Assembly (NCBI RefSeq): GCF_006965485.1
Contig: NZ_CP041360.1
Span: forward strand, 6,118,501-6,182,500
From: Spirosoma sp. KCTC 42546
GTDB taxonomy: Bacteria; Bacteroidota; Bacteroidia; Cytophagales; Spirosomataceae
DNA: 64,000 nt
Direction of reading: 5' to 3'
Made by a program: the position numbers and the translations under genes. Of this stretch, positions 18,054 through 26,259 are shown one piece after another. The notes beneath the pieces were generated by a model. It had not been told where the DNA came from. It did not search any database and saw only the letters and a list, made by a program, of their open reading frames with translations. Every line of letters starts with the position of its first letter. Positions within the stretch are counted from its first letter, which is position 1.

Positions 18054-18842
18054 TTACGCATGTTTATCCAGCCAGTCCAGAATATAATCGGCATCTTCTT
18101 TCCAGGTAGGTTGCCCTAGCACAAAGTGATTACGGCCTTCGAACTTTTTGTATTCCAGAACGGAACCATTGGATTTATAAGCCTCAAAATTCCGATGGTT
18201 GAGGTGAGCGGGTATGATGTTATCAAGACTGCCCGATGTAAGCAGCAGTGGAGCGTGTGGTTTGTCAAAATCCACATGAGCAGCGCTGGTTAATCCCCCT
18301 CTGGCCACTTTTTTCGACTCTGGAATTGTGTTAGCCTCATAAGCTGCTTTTTGCTCGGCCAAAGGCATGTCGTTAACGAAGGCATACTGCCAGTCTTCGA
18401 ATGACATCAGGTAAGTTTCTTCAAGGTCAGTAAACAGGCCAAGTGCTTTCCAGCCCGCTTTTAAAAATGAGAACTCATAGGGAAATACACCTTGTGGTGG
18501 CACCGAGTGAATGGCAACGCCAGCCGCAGCCAGATCCCGATTCACGATGATCTGGGTAACGAGTCCACCTAATGAATGTCCGATCACGATTGGCTTTTCG
18601 GGAAACGATTTCACAATGTTCGCATAATGATCAACCAGCTCAGCCAATGATAAATTGGCCAAATCGGTATCGTTCGGCTGTCTGGCCCGTAACTCAGCGG
18701 CAGTACCATCCTTAAACGGCCAGGCGGGGGCTACTGTCGTATATCCTTTGCTTTCAAAATACGCTTTCCACTCATCCCAGCCACTATTACTAACAAAGGC
18801 TCCTGTAACAAACACCACATTTTTTGTTTTACTCGTTTTCAT
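18054..18842 (-). CDS. Alpha/beta hydrolase
   Basis: This 262-residue cytoplasmic hydrolase has the nucleophile elbow GHSLGG (Ser in IVIGHSLGGLVTQ). A C-terminal His in GRNHFVLGQ and an Asp-containing segment (LLTSGSLDNIIPAHLN) would complete the Ser-His-Asp triad. The N-terminus NVVFVTGAFVSNSGWDEWKAYFESKG resembles esterases that act on small esters. No signal peptide is visible. Substrate unknown. It is followed downstream on the same strand by the beta-propeller gene after about 80 nt. Confidence 0.85.
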   Translation of the reverse strand: MKTSKTKNVVFVTGAFVSNSGWDEWKAYFESKGYTTVAPAWPFKDGTAAELRARQPNDTDLANLSLAELVDHYANIVKSFPEKPIVIGHSLGGLVTQIIVNRDLAAAGVAIHSVPPQGVFPYEFSFLKAGWKALGLFTDLEETYLMSFEDWQYAFVNDMPLAEQKAAYEANTIPESKKVARGGLTSAAHVDFDKPHAPLLLTSGSLDNIIPAHLNHRNFEAYKSNGSVLEYKKFEGRNHFVLGQPTWKEDADYILDWLDKHA

Positions 18843-19001
18843 GATTACGCTGTTTTATAGTTTATAAAAAGGAATACAAACCGTTCAGTATCAGCACGAG
18901 CCAAAGCGCCTATCGCCTGTTCCCCTTGTGCGTTGAACAGGACAAAAGTCAGCAGATGATGGTACACAATTATTAACCCAGGTTAAAATCGTCGAGCCGT
19001 A

Positions 19002-19288
19002 TTAACGACTCGCCATTCTTTTTCGGATACGGCTCAAGGATGGTCCCTGAATACCCAGATAGGACGAGATATGATAGAGTGGGATGGCATTATAAACTTT
19101 ACATGATAAGCCCTGAATACACCATCAAGAATGAAGCCAAGGTGCTTGCAAACATTTTTGTACTCGTTGTAGAACTCCCCTTTTTTATACTGTTTCCTTT
19201 GCCAATAGGGTATCGATAGTGAAAACGCGTCTTCGTCAATATCCGCAAAAGCCCGTAAGGCGTGTCTCAGTAAGTCGATATCGGCCAT
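19002..19288 (-). pseudogene. Crp/Fnr-family regulator with large internal deletion
   Basis: The ATG at 19288 opens 63 residues typical of a Bacteroidota Crp/Fnr cyclic-nucleotide-binding domain (LLRHALRAFADIDEDAF..., KKGEFYNEYKNVCKHLGF, LDGVFRAYHV). At about 19098 the frame changes. The next frame (19097-19002) reads VYNAIPLYHISSYLGIQGPS and then LSRIRKRMASR-stop, which is the C-terminal helix-turn-helix end of the same family. About 95-100 residues that normally link the two halves (rest of the beta roll, dimer helix and start of the HTH domain) are absent. The original frame runs on to a stop at 19034 and would give only a short nonsense tail. The gene is therefore a deletion pseudogene. 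A 31-bp inverted repeat lies 15 nt upstream of the start. Confidence 0.85.
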
Positions 19289-19302
19289 GTCTGGATGCAC
19301 AG

Positions 19303-19397
19303 TTTTTAACGCAAAGGCGCAAGGTATTTCGCAAAGAACGCAAAGATTTATATCCATTGCGCCCTATGCGAAATACCTTGCGCCTTTGCGTTAAAAA
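19303..19397. repeat. Perfect 31-bp inverted repeat with 33-nt spacer
   Basis: Arms 19303-19333 and 19367-19397 are exact reverse complements and read TTTTTAACGCAAAGGCGCAA at the outer end. The spacer contains further CGCAAAG words. It lies between the Crp/Fnr pseudogene start and the stop codon of the hydrolase gene. A related ACGCAAAG element is at 44267-44327. Confidence 0.9.
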
Positions 19398-19398
19398 A

Positions 19399-20304
19399 TC
19401 ACGATGTTGCGCCGACGAATTTCAGCAAATCACGGTAGATGATATTATTCTTCCAGAATAGTTGTGTGGCCATGGGAATGTGCTTCTTACCGGGCAACGT
19501 GGCAAATTCATGCTTGATACCGAATTCCTGAAGTCGCTGACGGAACCGCTTTGAGCTGTCGAGAATGCTGGGATAGGTATTCTCACCTACGTATACCAGC
19601 ATAGGCGGGCTACTCGCTCCTACGAAATAGATGGGCGATACCGTACGCCAAACGGCGGGTACTTTCCCATAAGCCACCAGGTAAGACTCGTCGCCGGGAT
19701 ACTCCATTTTGGTAAGGTACCCAAACATATCTAAGCCTGCTGCATCATCGAGAATAGCCCCTTTCACTGGATTTTTAGTCATTCCTAATCTGGCAAACAA
19801 CTGTGTATCGGTAGCTAGCAAAGCCGCTAGTCCTCCACCCGCCGAGTGGCCCATTACGAAAATTCGGTTCGGATCACCCCCATAGCCCCCAATGTGCTGC
19901 GTAACCCACTGAACGGCCCTGGCGCAATCATCGGCCATAGCGGGCACCTGAACGTTAGGCGAAAGCCGGTAATTGATAATTACGGTAACCACCCCCTGTT
20001 TGGCCAGACGCCGACCAATAAACCAGTAAATATTTTTGTTCCCGCTATTCCAGGCCCCGCCATGAATGAACACAACCACGGGCCGCCCCGTAGCCGATTT
20101 TCCGCGTGGGGTGTAGATATCCAGCACATGACGTTCGGCGCTGAAGTCAGGAGCTGTTGGCAATATATAAGGCACATCTTTGGTACGTCGGCTGTTCACC
20201 GAAATAGCGTATCCACTCATTGAAAACAGGAATACAACCAGTAAAATCAGGGCGACAGGAACTTGCCAGAGTAATCGCAAAAGAACCATTTTGGGGGACC
20301 TCAT
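19399..20304 (-). CDS. Membrane-anchored alpha/beta hydrolase (esterase/lipase-like)
   Basis: This 301-residue protein has an N-terminal hydrophobic segment (LLWQVPVALILLVVFLFSMSGYAI) that is a signal anchor or uncleaved signal peptide. The catalytic domain shows the HGG oxyanion-hole motif (VFIHGGAWNSGNK) of the carboxylesterase/BD-FAE group. It also has the nucleophile elbow GHSAGGGLAALLA and a C-terminal His in LPGKKHIPMATQLFW. This is the layout of esterases acting on acylated sugars or short esters. The substrate is not known. Its stop codon abuts the right arm of the 31-bp inverted repeat. Confidence 0.83.
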   Translation of the reverse strand: MRSPKMVLLRLLWQVPVALILLVVFLFSMSGYAISVNSRRTKDVPYILPTAPDFSAERHVLDIYTPRGKSATGRPVVVFIHGGAWNSGNKNIYWFIGRRLAKQGVVTVIINYRLSPNVQVPAMADDCARAVQWVTQHIGGYGGDPNRIFVMGHSAGGGLAALLATDTQLFARLGMTKNPVKGAILDDAAGLDMFGYLTKMEYPGDESYLVAYGKVPAVWRTVSPIYFVGASSPPMLVYVGENTYPSILDSSKRFRQRLQEFGIKHEFATLPGKKHIPMATQLFWKNNIIYRDLLKFVGATS

Positions 20305-20516
20305 CAGAAGGAATTAGACACTGCGAATTCCCGCAGATAGACGTATAGTACGTCAATACATACCACAAAAATAAAGTTCTGGATTGGTACGAATAAATAA
20401 AGGGTTGATAAACACAAAGGGTACGTAGCTCATAAAAAGTTATTGAGTTATTGGTTATTTGCTGACTATCAAGGCTTAGCCAATGACGAATTACCTCATT
20501 ACTTAATAACCAGTAC

Positions 20517-21167
20517 TTACTGACAGAGCTGATTATATGCCAGCACCATCTCCCCAAATTGGTTCCAGTTGCGTCGACTGGCCATTGGATAGTGCCTGAT
20601 AAAGGCCGGGCAATCGCCAAATAGCTTTTCATGTACGGCTTCCATGTCGCCCCGTTTGGCTAGTTGTGCATCCCGACCATTTTTCAGGACAATATAGCTA
20701 AGATCCTGCCGGTTGGTCTCGAACGTAAAATTTCCGAACGTGTACTCAGATGTTTTCTTCCAGCCAGCTACATCAAAATACAGGGCAACTCCCCCACCTG
20801 GCGGGGTCAGGCGCTCCAGTAGCATAGGCTTATCACTACGTCGGGGATTAGGGACACGTTCAAAAATCACCATTTCCCGGTCTCTCGGAATGTAGCCGGT
20901 TGCGTACGCAAAATCGGGTATCCGTTGAGCAAGTAGCTGTAGTTCAGACCCTTTTTGTTTGATCTTATTCCCATCATTAGTGCGAATGACGACACTCGCG
21001 GGAGAATCGTTCAGGAGTGAACCGACCCTTATCTGGCCACGGATGGTATCGTTCTGGAGTGTAACCACGTAGCCTTCGCTCCACATCGTAATGGCACCAA
21101 CCGGGTTATACTGTGCCCAGCAAAACGTAGTGGTTAGTAGGGCAGCGGCAATCAATATAGTTCTCAT
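20517..21167 (-). CDS. Secreted protein of unknown function
   Basis: A protein of about 216 residues with a signal peptide (MRTILIAAALLTTTFCWAQ). The mature N-terminus, GYVVTLQNDTIRGQIRVGS, matches a pattern I know from many exported Bacteroidota proteins, where a beta-rich domain begins GxVVTLxxDTxxGxI. The C-terminal half contains ELxxxxLFGDCPAF-like residues (HEKLFGDCPAFIRHY). No catalytic motif is visible. An upstream in-frame ATG at 21191 would add eight residues; 21167 is preferred for the signal peptide. Function unknown. Confidence 0.65.
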   Translation of the reverse strand: MRTILIAAALLTTTFCWAQYNPVGAITMWSEGYVVTLQNDTIRGQIRVGSLLNDSPASVVIRTNDGNKIKQKGSELQLLAQRIPDFAYATGYIPRDREMVIFERVPNPRRSDKPMLLERLTPPGGGVALYFDVAGWKKTSEYTFGNFTFETNRQDLSYIVLKNGRDAQLAKRGDMEAVHEKLFGDCPAFIRHYPMASRRNWNQFGEMVLAYNQLCQ

Positions 21168-21294
21168 AAATGGCCTTACATACATGAACAATGGCGAAAC
21201 TAATTAGCCTGGCTACCATACCGAACAGCATTCTGCATGAACCGTAGAATAAGCCTTGTGAACGGACGAAGTGAGCGTATAAGCTAGTAAAAGG

Positions 21295-21315
21295 AGCGTA
21301 TTGACTTAATACGCT
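21295..21315. promoter_or_regulatory. Dyad in the divergent promoter region
   Basis: AGCGTATT and AATACGCT form a perfect 8-bp dyad around a 5-nt centre. It lies in the 299-nt gap between two divergently transcribed secreted-protein genes. It could be an operator or a small hairpin; I see no other structure in the gap. Confidence 0.35.
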
Positions 21316-21466
21316 AAACGATATATTGTGCTTTTCCCACTACTTATCGACCCAATTCCTCCCACTGTCAACTCCGGCTGGATAGACCTCACTTAGCGCC
21401 CTACTTTTGAGACGGTTTACAATAGACCACTCTCTTTTTTTAACGCCTTAATCAAGTTAACCAACC

Positions 21467-22018
21467 ATGCATAGTGTATTTCTAGCGGCATTGACAGCCA
21501 GTCTGTTTATCGTCGGTGCTGTCCGGGCCGATTGTCCACCTGTCCTCACCAATGGGAAGCTCCACGGCATCCTGCCGGTTGTTAACCAAACCGTTACCTA
21601 TACAGAAGTAGTCGATTGTGGTACGGTTTCGCAGGCCGATCTATTCCGGCGGGCCCGCCTGTGGCTCACTCAGTCTTTCCACTCACCTACCGATACCTTT
21701 TCACTGAACGACAAAGAAACGGGGGATTTAGTCGGTCGTGTTACGCAAGTGGTGACCCTCCCCCGATCCGAGAGTTCGGCAGGGGGCGTTTATACATTTC
21801 GGTACAGCTTTATTGTGGAGTGTAGTAACCGCAAATACCGGGCAACTCTTACGCAGATTACGCTGGAGAATCCCGGAAACGCTCGCCCAATAGCTATTGA
21901 AACCTACTGCGAGAAGAACGAGAAAGATCTTCAGGGTATCTATTCAGAACTCGACAAACACCTTAAAACTACGCTGGTAACCCTTCAGGAAAACGTCAAG
22001 AACTACAAAGCGTTTTGA
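21467..22018 (+). CDS. Secreted DUF4468-like protein
   Basis: This 183-residue protein has a signal peptide (MHSVFLAALTASLFIVGAVRA). Its domain carries the pattern VVDCGTVSQADLFRRARLWL, then DKETGDLVGRV, then YTFRYSFIVECSNRKYRATLTQITLEN. I recognise this as the TBP-like fold annotated as DUF4468 in Bacteroidota. Such proteins are small, exported and of unknown function. Four cysteines in the mature chain could form disulfides. It is followed 25 nt later by the first of two membrane-protein genes on the same strand. Confidence 0.65.
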   Translation: MHSVFLAALTASLFIVGAVRADCPPVLTNGKLHGILPVVNQTVTYTEVVDCGTVSQADLFRRARLWLTQSFHSPTDTFSLNDKETGDLVGRVTQVVTLPRSESSAGGVYTFRYSFIVECSNRKYRATLTQITLENPGNARPIAIETYCEKNEKDLQGIYSELDKHLKTTLVTLQENVKNYKAF

Positions 22019-22043
22019 CAACTGAATCACAGTCCCTCATCGA

Positions 22044-22526
22044 ATGAATCGTACAACAGTTGCCTATTTAATAGGGCCTGAATTGATCTGGCTTTTAATG
22101 CTCACGGTTGCCGCCAGTATCGTTGCGTTTAACCAACCGATTGTTAGCGGGGGCCATTTCAAACTGATATGGATGAATTGGTACTTGCCTACAGTTGGGG
22201 TTATCCTCGCCTTCATACCCTTGTTTTGGGCACAGGGTAATCCATGGTGGTGGCTGGCTCGAACGATTATCTCTGGCCTGATAGGCGTTGGTTTGCTAGT
22301 CGGTTATTTATCTAAATCAGCCAGTTACGATGACATTCGGGATGTAGGCGTTATCATGGGATCTCTTTTATTCGTTGGGATTGGCTGGACAATATTGTTA
22401 GGAGTAGGGTCAATCGTTTTGTTTTTCCTGATGGCCCACTGGCCATTTCTGCCGGTGTTGAAATGGATATTAATTCTACTCTCTCTGGGGCTTATTACAT
22501 TGAGAATCTCGTGGGAACTTATGTAA
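22044..22526 (+). CDS. Four-helix membrane protein, tandem paralogue 1
   Basis: A 160-residue integral membrane protein with four predicted transmembrane segments. The N-terminal signature MNRTTVAYLIGPELIWLLML and the WYLPTVGVILAFIPLFWAQGNPWWWLART segment are closely mirrored in the next gene. It has no charged catalytic motif and I do not recognise a family. The two genes are separated by 2 nt and are almost certainly co-translated and derived from a tandem duplication. Confidence 0.65.
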   Translation: MNRTTVAYLIGPELIWLLMLTVAASIVAFNQPIVSGGHFKLIWMNWYLPTVGVILAFIPLFWAQGNPWWWLARTIISGLIGVGLLVGYLSKSASYDDIRDVGVIMGSLLFVGIGWTILLGVGSIVLFFLMAHWPFLPVLKWILILLSLGLITLRISWELM

Positions 22527-22528
22527 TT

Positions 22529-23032
22529 ATGAACCGTACCCTTACCTATTTGCTCGGCCCCGAACTGGTTTGGCTGGGTATGCTGGCCATCACCGGACTG
22601 ATTAGTAAGCTTAGCCAGCCACTTCCGGCCAATGATCATGACAAATTGCTCAACATCGGCTGGTTCCTGCCAGCACTGGGCGTTATCTTCGCTTTTACAA
22701 CCTTCTTCTGGGCAGCGGGTAGCCACTGGTGGTGGTTAACCCGGATTGGCATTGCCAGCCTAATTGGCAGTTACTTTGTTGTTAATTTTTTATGTGAAGC
22801 TGCCCGCTACGGCGACAGTCGCGACTCAGGAATCGGCTCGGCGTTTATGGCCTTTATTGGGTTAGGCTGGATGGTTCTATTCGCGATGAGCTTTTTAGCC
22901 GCTCTCTGCTTTTTGGTCAAATGGCCTTTCCTGACTGTCTTTAAATGGCTGTTGATCGCTATCGGCGGGTTAACCATCCTCGGGCTTCTCATCGGCTGGT
23001 TAGCCTCATTCGGTGCTACTAAAGGGTCCTGA
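22529..23032 (+). CDS. Four-helix membrane protein, tandem paralogue 2
   Basis: A membrane protein of about 167 residues. The start at 22529 is chosen because MNRTLTYLLGPELVWLGML aligns with the start of the upstream paralogue. The longer open frame beginning at 22463 lies inside that gene. The WFLPALGVIFAFTTFFWAAGSHWWWLTR segment aligns with the equivalent segment of paralogue 1, and the last helix is longer. Function unknown. The stop codon lies 5 nt from the end of the convergent ApnL-like gene. A small 6-bp dyad (GATTGC/GCAATC, 23031-23046) spans the junction. Confidence 0.65.
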   Translation: MNRTLTYLLGPELVWLGMLAITGLISKLSQPLPANDHDKLLNIGWFLPALGVIFAFTTFFWAAGSHWWWLTRIGIASLIGSYFVVNFLCEAARYGDSRDSGIGSAFMAFIGLGWMVLFAMSFLAALCFLVKWPFLTVFKWLLIAIGGLTILGLLIGWLASFGATKGS

Positions 23033-23037
23033 TTGCG

Positions 23038-24876
23038 CTAGCAATCCAGAATCCACGTTCCGAAGGGCTCTATCCAGTGTTTATCTCCATGCGCTAAGTC
23101 CAGTGGTAGTTTTTCCGAAGGGACAGGCGTAATTCGATAGCCTTTCTGAAAAGGTTCAGGCAGTTGGACCGGCAAAGGATGGTCGGTGTGATTCGTAATC
23201 AACCAACGCCGACGCTCTCCCTGAACAAGCAGTAAAGTACTGCACGCCAGCGGATTGTTCGTTTTTGTATGCATCACCTGCCCTCCCCGAAATACCAGTA
23301 TTTCAGCCAATAACACAGCAACCGGATACCGTTCAGCCGCTTCGGAAACAATTCCCTGCTGGCCAACGGTCTGGTAATACGTTATGGCTCCTGCCCCTGC
23401 TTCGGCCAGATACTTAATGCTACCCAGGGTCCAGCCAGCTAGCCAGCGTGAGGGTTGGCGGGCATCCGTTTTCTGGGCATTGCTCAGGATACGATTGGCT
23501 GGATCACGCGCATCGGGGTTGAGCCGCTGACGCAACGTAACAGACGATACATACACAGCCGAAGCCCCAGAGAATGACCTCGCTGTCTGTACCGTATTGC
23601 CCTGTCCATCAACCGTTTCTACAATCGATCGTTTATCGAAGGCGTGTGCCTGCGGGTGAACGGCATAACTGATAAAGTCCAGACCCTCTGTTGAAATCCG
23701 GTTACGGTTCAGCTCTGTAAAGTTGTAGTTTGTTCCTGCCCCGACACGCGTATGCGGTAGTTCATGTCGTACCGTATTGAGTGCCAGACGAAGCATGTCA
23801 GCATTGGAGACAACCTCATCGGCTGAGAGCACCAATAAGTCGGACACAACTAGCTGGCTTTGCTGAACTGTATTCAGAAACGCCCGCAGTTCAGCCGTAT
23901 AATTGGCCGATAGCTGAAGGGCTACCAACAACGGCCAGCCCAGCGTTTGTGCAGTAGCAACGTTCAGCAAAAACGTAGTCTCCCAGTCTGCCTGACGGGG
24001 CGATACGTCGATTCGATAGTGGTCGAACGAGCAGGACTGTACTGCCTGAACAAATGGCTCCGAAAGCGTATTGGTTTCGGTTGAGGCACTTACACCGAGC
24101 GCAGGCAAGGCTGTTCGTTGTTCGTCAACCACCTGGATAACAATGTCGTTGAAATTACTTTCAGGACGGCTTGGCAACGGTTGTTCAGGGCGAAACAGAA
24201 TTCGCTGGTGAACCTCTTCGCCTTTCTGAAGCAAAACCGGAACGGGAAGATTATGTGGCGTACAGAACGTCTTGAACGACGCATCGGTCCAGTTACGCTG
24301 GTCTTCCGTTTCAAAGATATCGCCACTCATTTCCAGCTTAAACCAATACCGGCCCGCGTGGAGCCAGCGCATGCCGGCTAGTAGTTTAAATGGGTTCTCC
24401 GGGTCGATGATCTGCGGAAAATGGCTTACCTCGACCTTACCATCGGGATGAATCAACTCACACGGCTGGCCAGCCGTACCCAAAATAGGGTGCAGGATGC
24501 AGAAACCCGCCCGGTTTTTCAGGAATGGCTGGTGCGCAACTCCATCGATAGTCATCGAAAACTCACCCGAGGCTGTCCCTTCGGCTACGACATCCCAGAC
24601 AAAAAACGTTGTGCCATCCTGCTCATAGTGGCAGGTGTAACTTACGCGAAATCGGTCAGGATCAACTGTCCATTGTTCATTCGAGAGAATGGGGGGCCAC
24701 GTACCCCAATTTTCATCCCGAATCGCGAAGTAGACCATTCGCAGAATCTCATGATCCGCCCAACGGAAATACCGAAAAAATCCATTTTCGTAGCCGACTG
24801 TCAACGGCCCCATCCGCAGTTCGGTGAGTGGAGGCAGTGGCGTTTCGGCTTCGTATACTGTTTGGTTCGTGGTCAT
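23038..24876 (-). CDS. ApnL-like (D-apionate lactonase family) protein, tentative
   Basis: A 612-residue protein without a signal peptide. The N-terminal beta-rich domain reads LRMGPLTVGYENGFFRYFRWADHEILRMVYFAIRDENWGTWPP. This resembles, from memory, the N-terminal domain of D-apionate lactonase (ApnL) and relatives. The middle region (about 270-520) looks like a TIM barrel, with strands such as RVGAGTNYNFTELNR and LDFISYAVHPQAHAF. The C-terminal 80 residues form a beta domain. ApnL hydrolyses apionolactone in D-apiose breakdown. No apiose dehydrogenase, transaldolase or kinase is nearby, so this function is only a hypothesis. An uncharacterised glycosidase-like role is the alternative. Confidence 0.55.
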   Translation of the reverse strand: MTTNQTVYEAETPLPPLTELRMGPLTVGYENGFFRYFRWADHEILRMVYFAIRDENWGTWPPILSNEQWTVDPDRFRVSYTCHYEQDGTTFFVWDVVAEGTASGEFSMTIDGVAHQPFLKNRAGFCILHPILGTAGQPCELIHPDGKVEVSHFPQIIDPENPFKLLAGMRWLHAGRYWFKLEMSGDIFETEDQRNWTDASFKTFCTPHNLPVPVLLQKGEEVHQRILFRPEQPLPSRPESNFNDIVIQVVDEQRTALPALGVSASTETNTLSEPFVQAVQSCSFDHYRIDVSPRQADWETTFLLNVATAQTLGWPLLVALQLSANYTAELRAFLNTVQQSQLVVSDLLVLSADEVVSNADMLRLALNTVRHELPHTRVGAGTNYNFTELNRNRISTEGLDFISYAVHPQAHAFDKRSIVETVDGQGNTVQTARSFSGASAVYVSSVTLRQRLNPDARDPANRILSNAQKTDARQPSRWLAGWTLGSIKYLAEAGAGAITYYQTVGQQGIVSEAAERYPVAVLLAEILVFRGGQVMHTKTNNPLACSTLLLVQGERRRWLITNHTDHPLPVQLPEPFQKGYRITPVPSEKLPLDLAHGDKHWIEPFGTWILDC

Positions 24877-24918
24877 GTATAATTGGCGGATTGAATCTAA
24901 AGCACAACCCTTAAAGCC

Positions 24919-26163
24919 TCATTTCCTGATTTTATTCTCAAACAGGAAAACCCCATTCTTGTTGGCAATAACGATATCGGGTTTCTTGTCGCCATTCATA
25001 TCCTGCGCCACAATGTTAAGGCCTGCACCTGAGTCATTATCAACGATATGCTCTTTATAGTAAGGCTCCTTGCCGGGTGTAAACTCAAACCACATCAGGA
25101 TACCCGGATCACTGTCGCCAGGGTCCCGACCGTGGTGGGCCAGAAATCGCTTTCCGGTAATATAATCCTTTCGGCCATCGCCGTTCAGATCAGCCATAAT
25201 AGACGAATGCGTCTGAGCGGTGGTGTTGCTCATCAGGTGGGTTTTGAAATTGATTTTACCCTGTTCGTCCATCACCTGCTCATGCCACCAGACGCCAAGC
25301 TTGTGCGCCGATGCACTGACTACGTCGTTTTTCCCATCCCCATTTACATCCAGAACCTGCATATGTGAGCAAGGCTCACCCAGATCGGCCGGATGAAACA
25401 CCCAGTTACCGGATTTAGTATCGACGGTTCCTTCAAACCAGCCTTCCCGAATCACAACATCCTTACTGCCATCTTTATTCACATCACCATAGCCGATGCC
25501 ATGAGAAAAAATCTCAGTTCCGGGCACATTTTCGGCACTCAGAGCGAATCGTTTCCATTCCGTTTCGCCGGGTTTTACGGGTGGCTTTAACCAGACAATC
25601 TGTTTCTTCGCCTTATCGCCACACAGAATATCGAGTCGCCCATCGCCATCGATATCAATAAACCCCGGCGATTCGTTGGCAATACCCACGGAATCGGCAA
25701 TAATATGCTTGCTCCACTCACCGGGCTTGTTCTTCGGGTTTTCAAACCAGAAAGCAGGTTTACCAGGAAAGTCGATGATAACGACATCGTCCCAGCCATC
25801 CTGATTGACATCCATGCCCAGATTCAGGAATGAATCGCTATACTCCTTTCGCGGATCGTATACGCGGGACGGAGCCATCTCATGACGGGTCCAGTTAGGG
25901 GCTTCGAACCAATAATAACCAGCCACGATATCCATTTTGCCGTCTTTATTCAGATCGGCCACGGCAACCCCTTCCGAAATAAAATCGCGGGTGAGGGTGG
26001 TTTTCTTAAAGTTGCCCGCAGGAACAACCGTACTGGTTGCTCGGGCATCCGTATTACCTGCCTGCTGCTGACGTACCTTGAACAAGGTTTTTTCCTGCTG
26101 GCCATAGGTGCTCGTAAGCAAGCAGGAAAGGAGGATAGTGCTTAGACTTAGCTGTTTATTCAT
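24919..26163 (-). CDS. Secreted FG-GAP/VCBS-repeat beta-propeller protein
   Basis: This 414-residue protein has a signal peptide (LSLSTILLSCLLTSTYGQ). Repeated blades contain the calcium-binding signature DxNxDGxxD: VADLNKDGKMDIV, GMDVNQDGWDDVV, FIDIDGDGRLDIL, YGDVNKDGSKDVV, LDVNGDGKNDVV, MADLNGDGRKDYI and AQDMNGDKKPDIV. These seven repeats suggest a seven-bladed FG-GAP propeller stabilised by calcium. No enzymatic domain is visible. Its position between the ApnL-like and azurin/propeller genes on the same strand suggests a shared role, perhaps in binding or processing extracellular polysaccharide. Confidence 0.83.
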   Translation of the reverse strand: MNKQLSLSTILLSCLLTSTYGQQEKTLFKVRQQQAGNTDARATSTVVPAGNFKKTTLTRDFISEGVAVADLNKDGKMDIVAGYYWFEAPNWTRHEMAPSRVYDPRKEYSDSFLNLGMDVNQDGWDDVVIIDFPGKPAFWFENPKNKPGEWSKHIIADSVGIANESPGFIDIDGDGRLDILCGDKAKKQIVWLKPPVKPGETEWKRFALSAENVPGTEIFSHGIGYGDVNKDGSKDVVIREGWFEGTVDTKSGNWVFHPADLGEPCSHMQVLDVNGDGKNDVVSASAHKLGVWWHEQVMDEQGKINFKTHLMSNTTAQTHSSIMADLNGDGRKDYITGKRFLAHHGRDPGDSDPGILMWFEFTPGKEPYYKEHIVDNDSGAGLNIVAQDMNGDKKPDIVIANKNGVFLFENKIRK

Positions 26164-26208
26164 AGTGTAGGTTCGTAATCTGAGGGCTTCGCCCCCAGTC
26201 AGACTATG

Positions 26209-26224
26209 TAACCCTTCAGGGTTA
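26209..26224. other. Small dyad between VCBS and azurin/propeller genes
   Basis: TAACCCT and AGGGTTA flank a 2-nt centre. A second short stem (GAGGGC...GCCCCC) lies a few bases before it. It lies in the 96-nt gap between co-directional genes and may be an intercistronic hairpin. Confidence 0.35.
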
Positions 26225-26259
26225 TGAAGTAATGGACTTTTACATGGCGACTCCGAATC

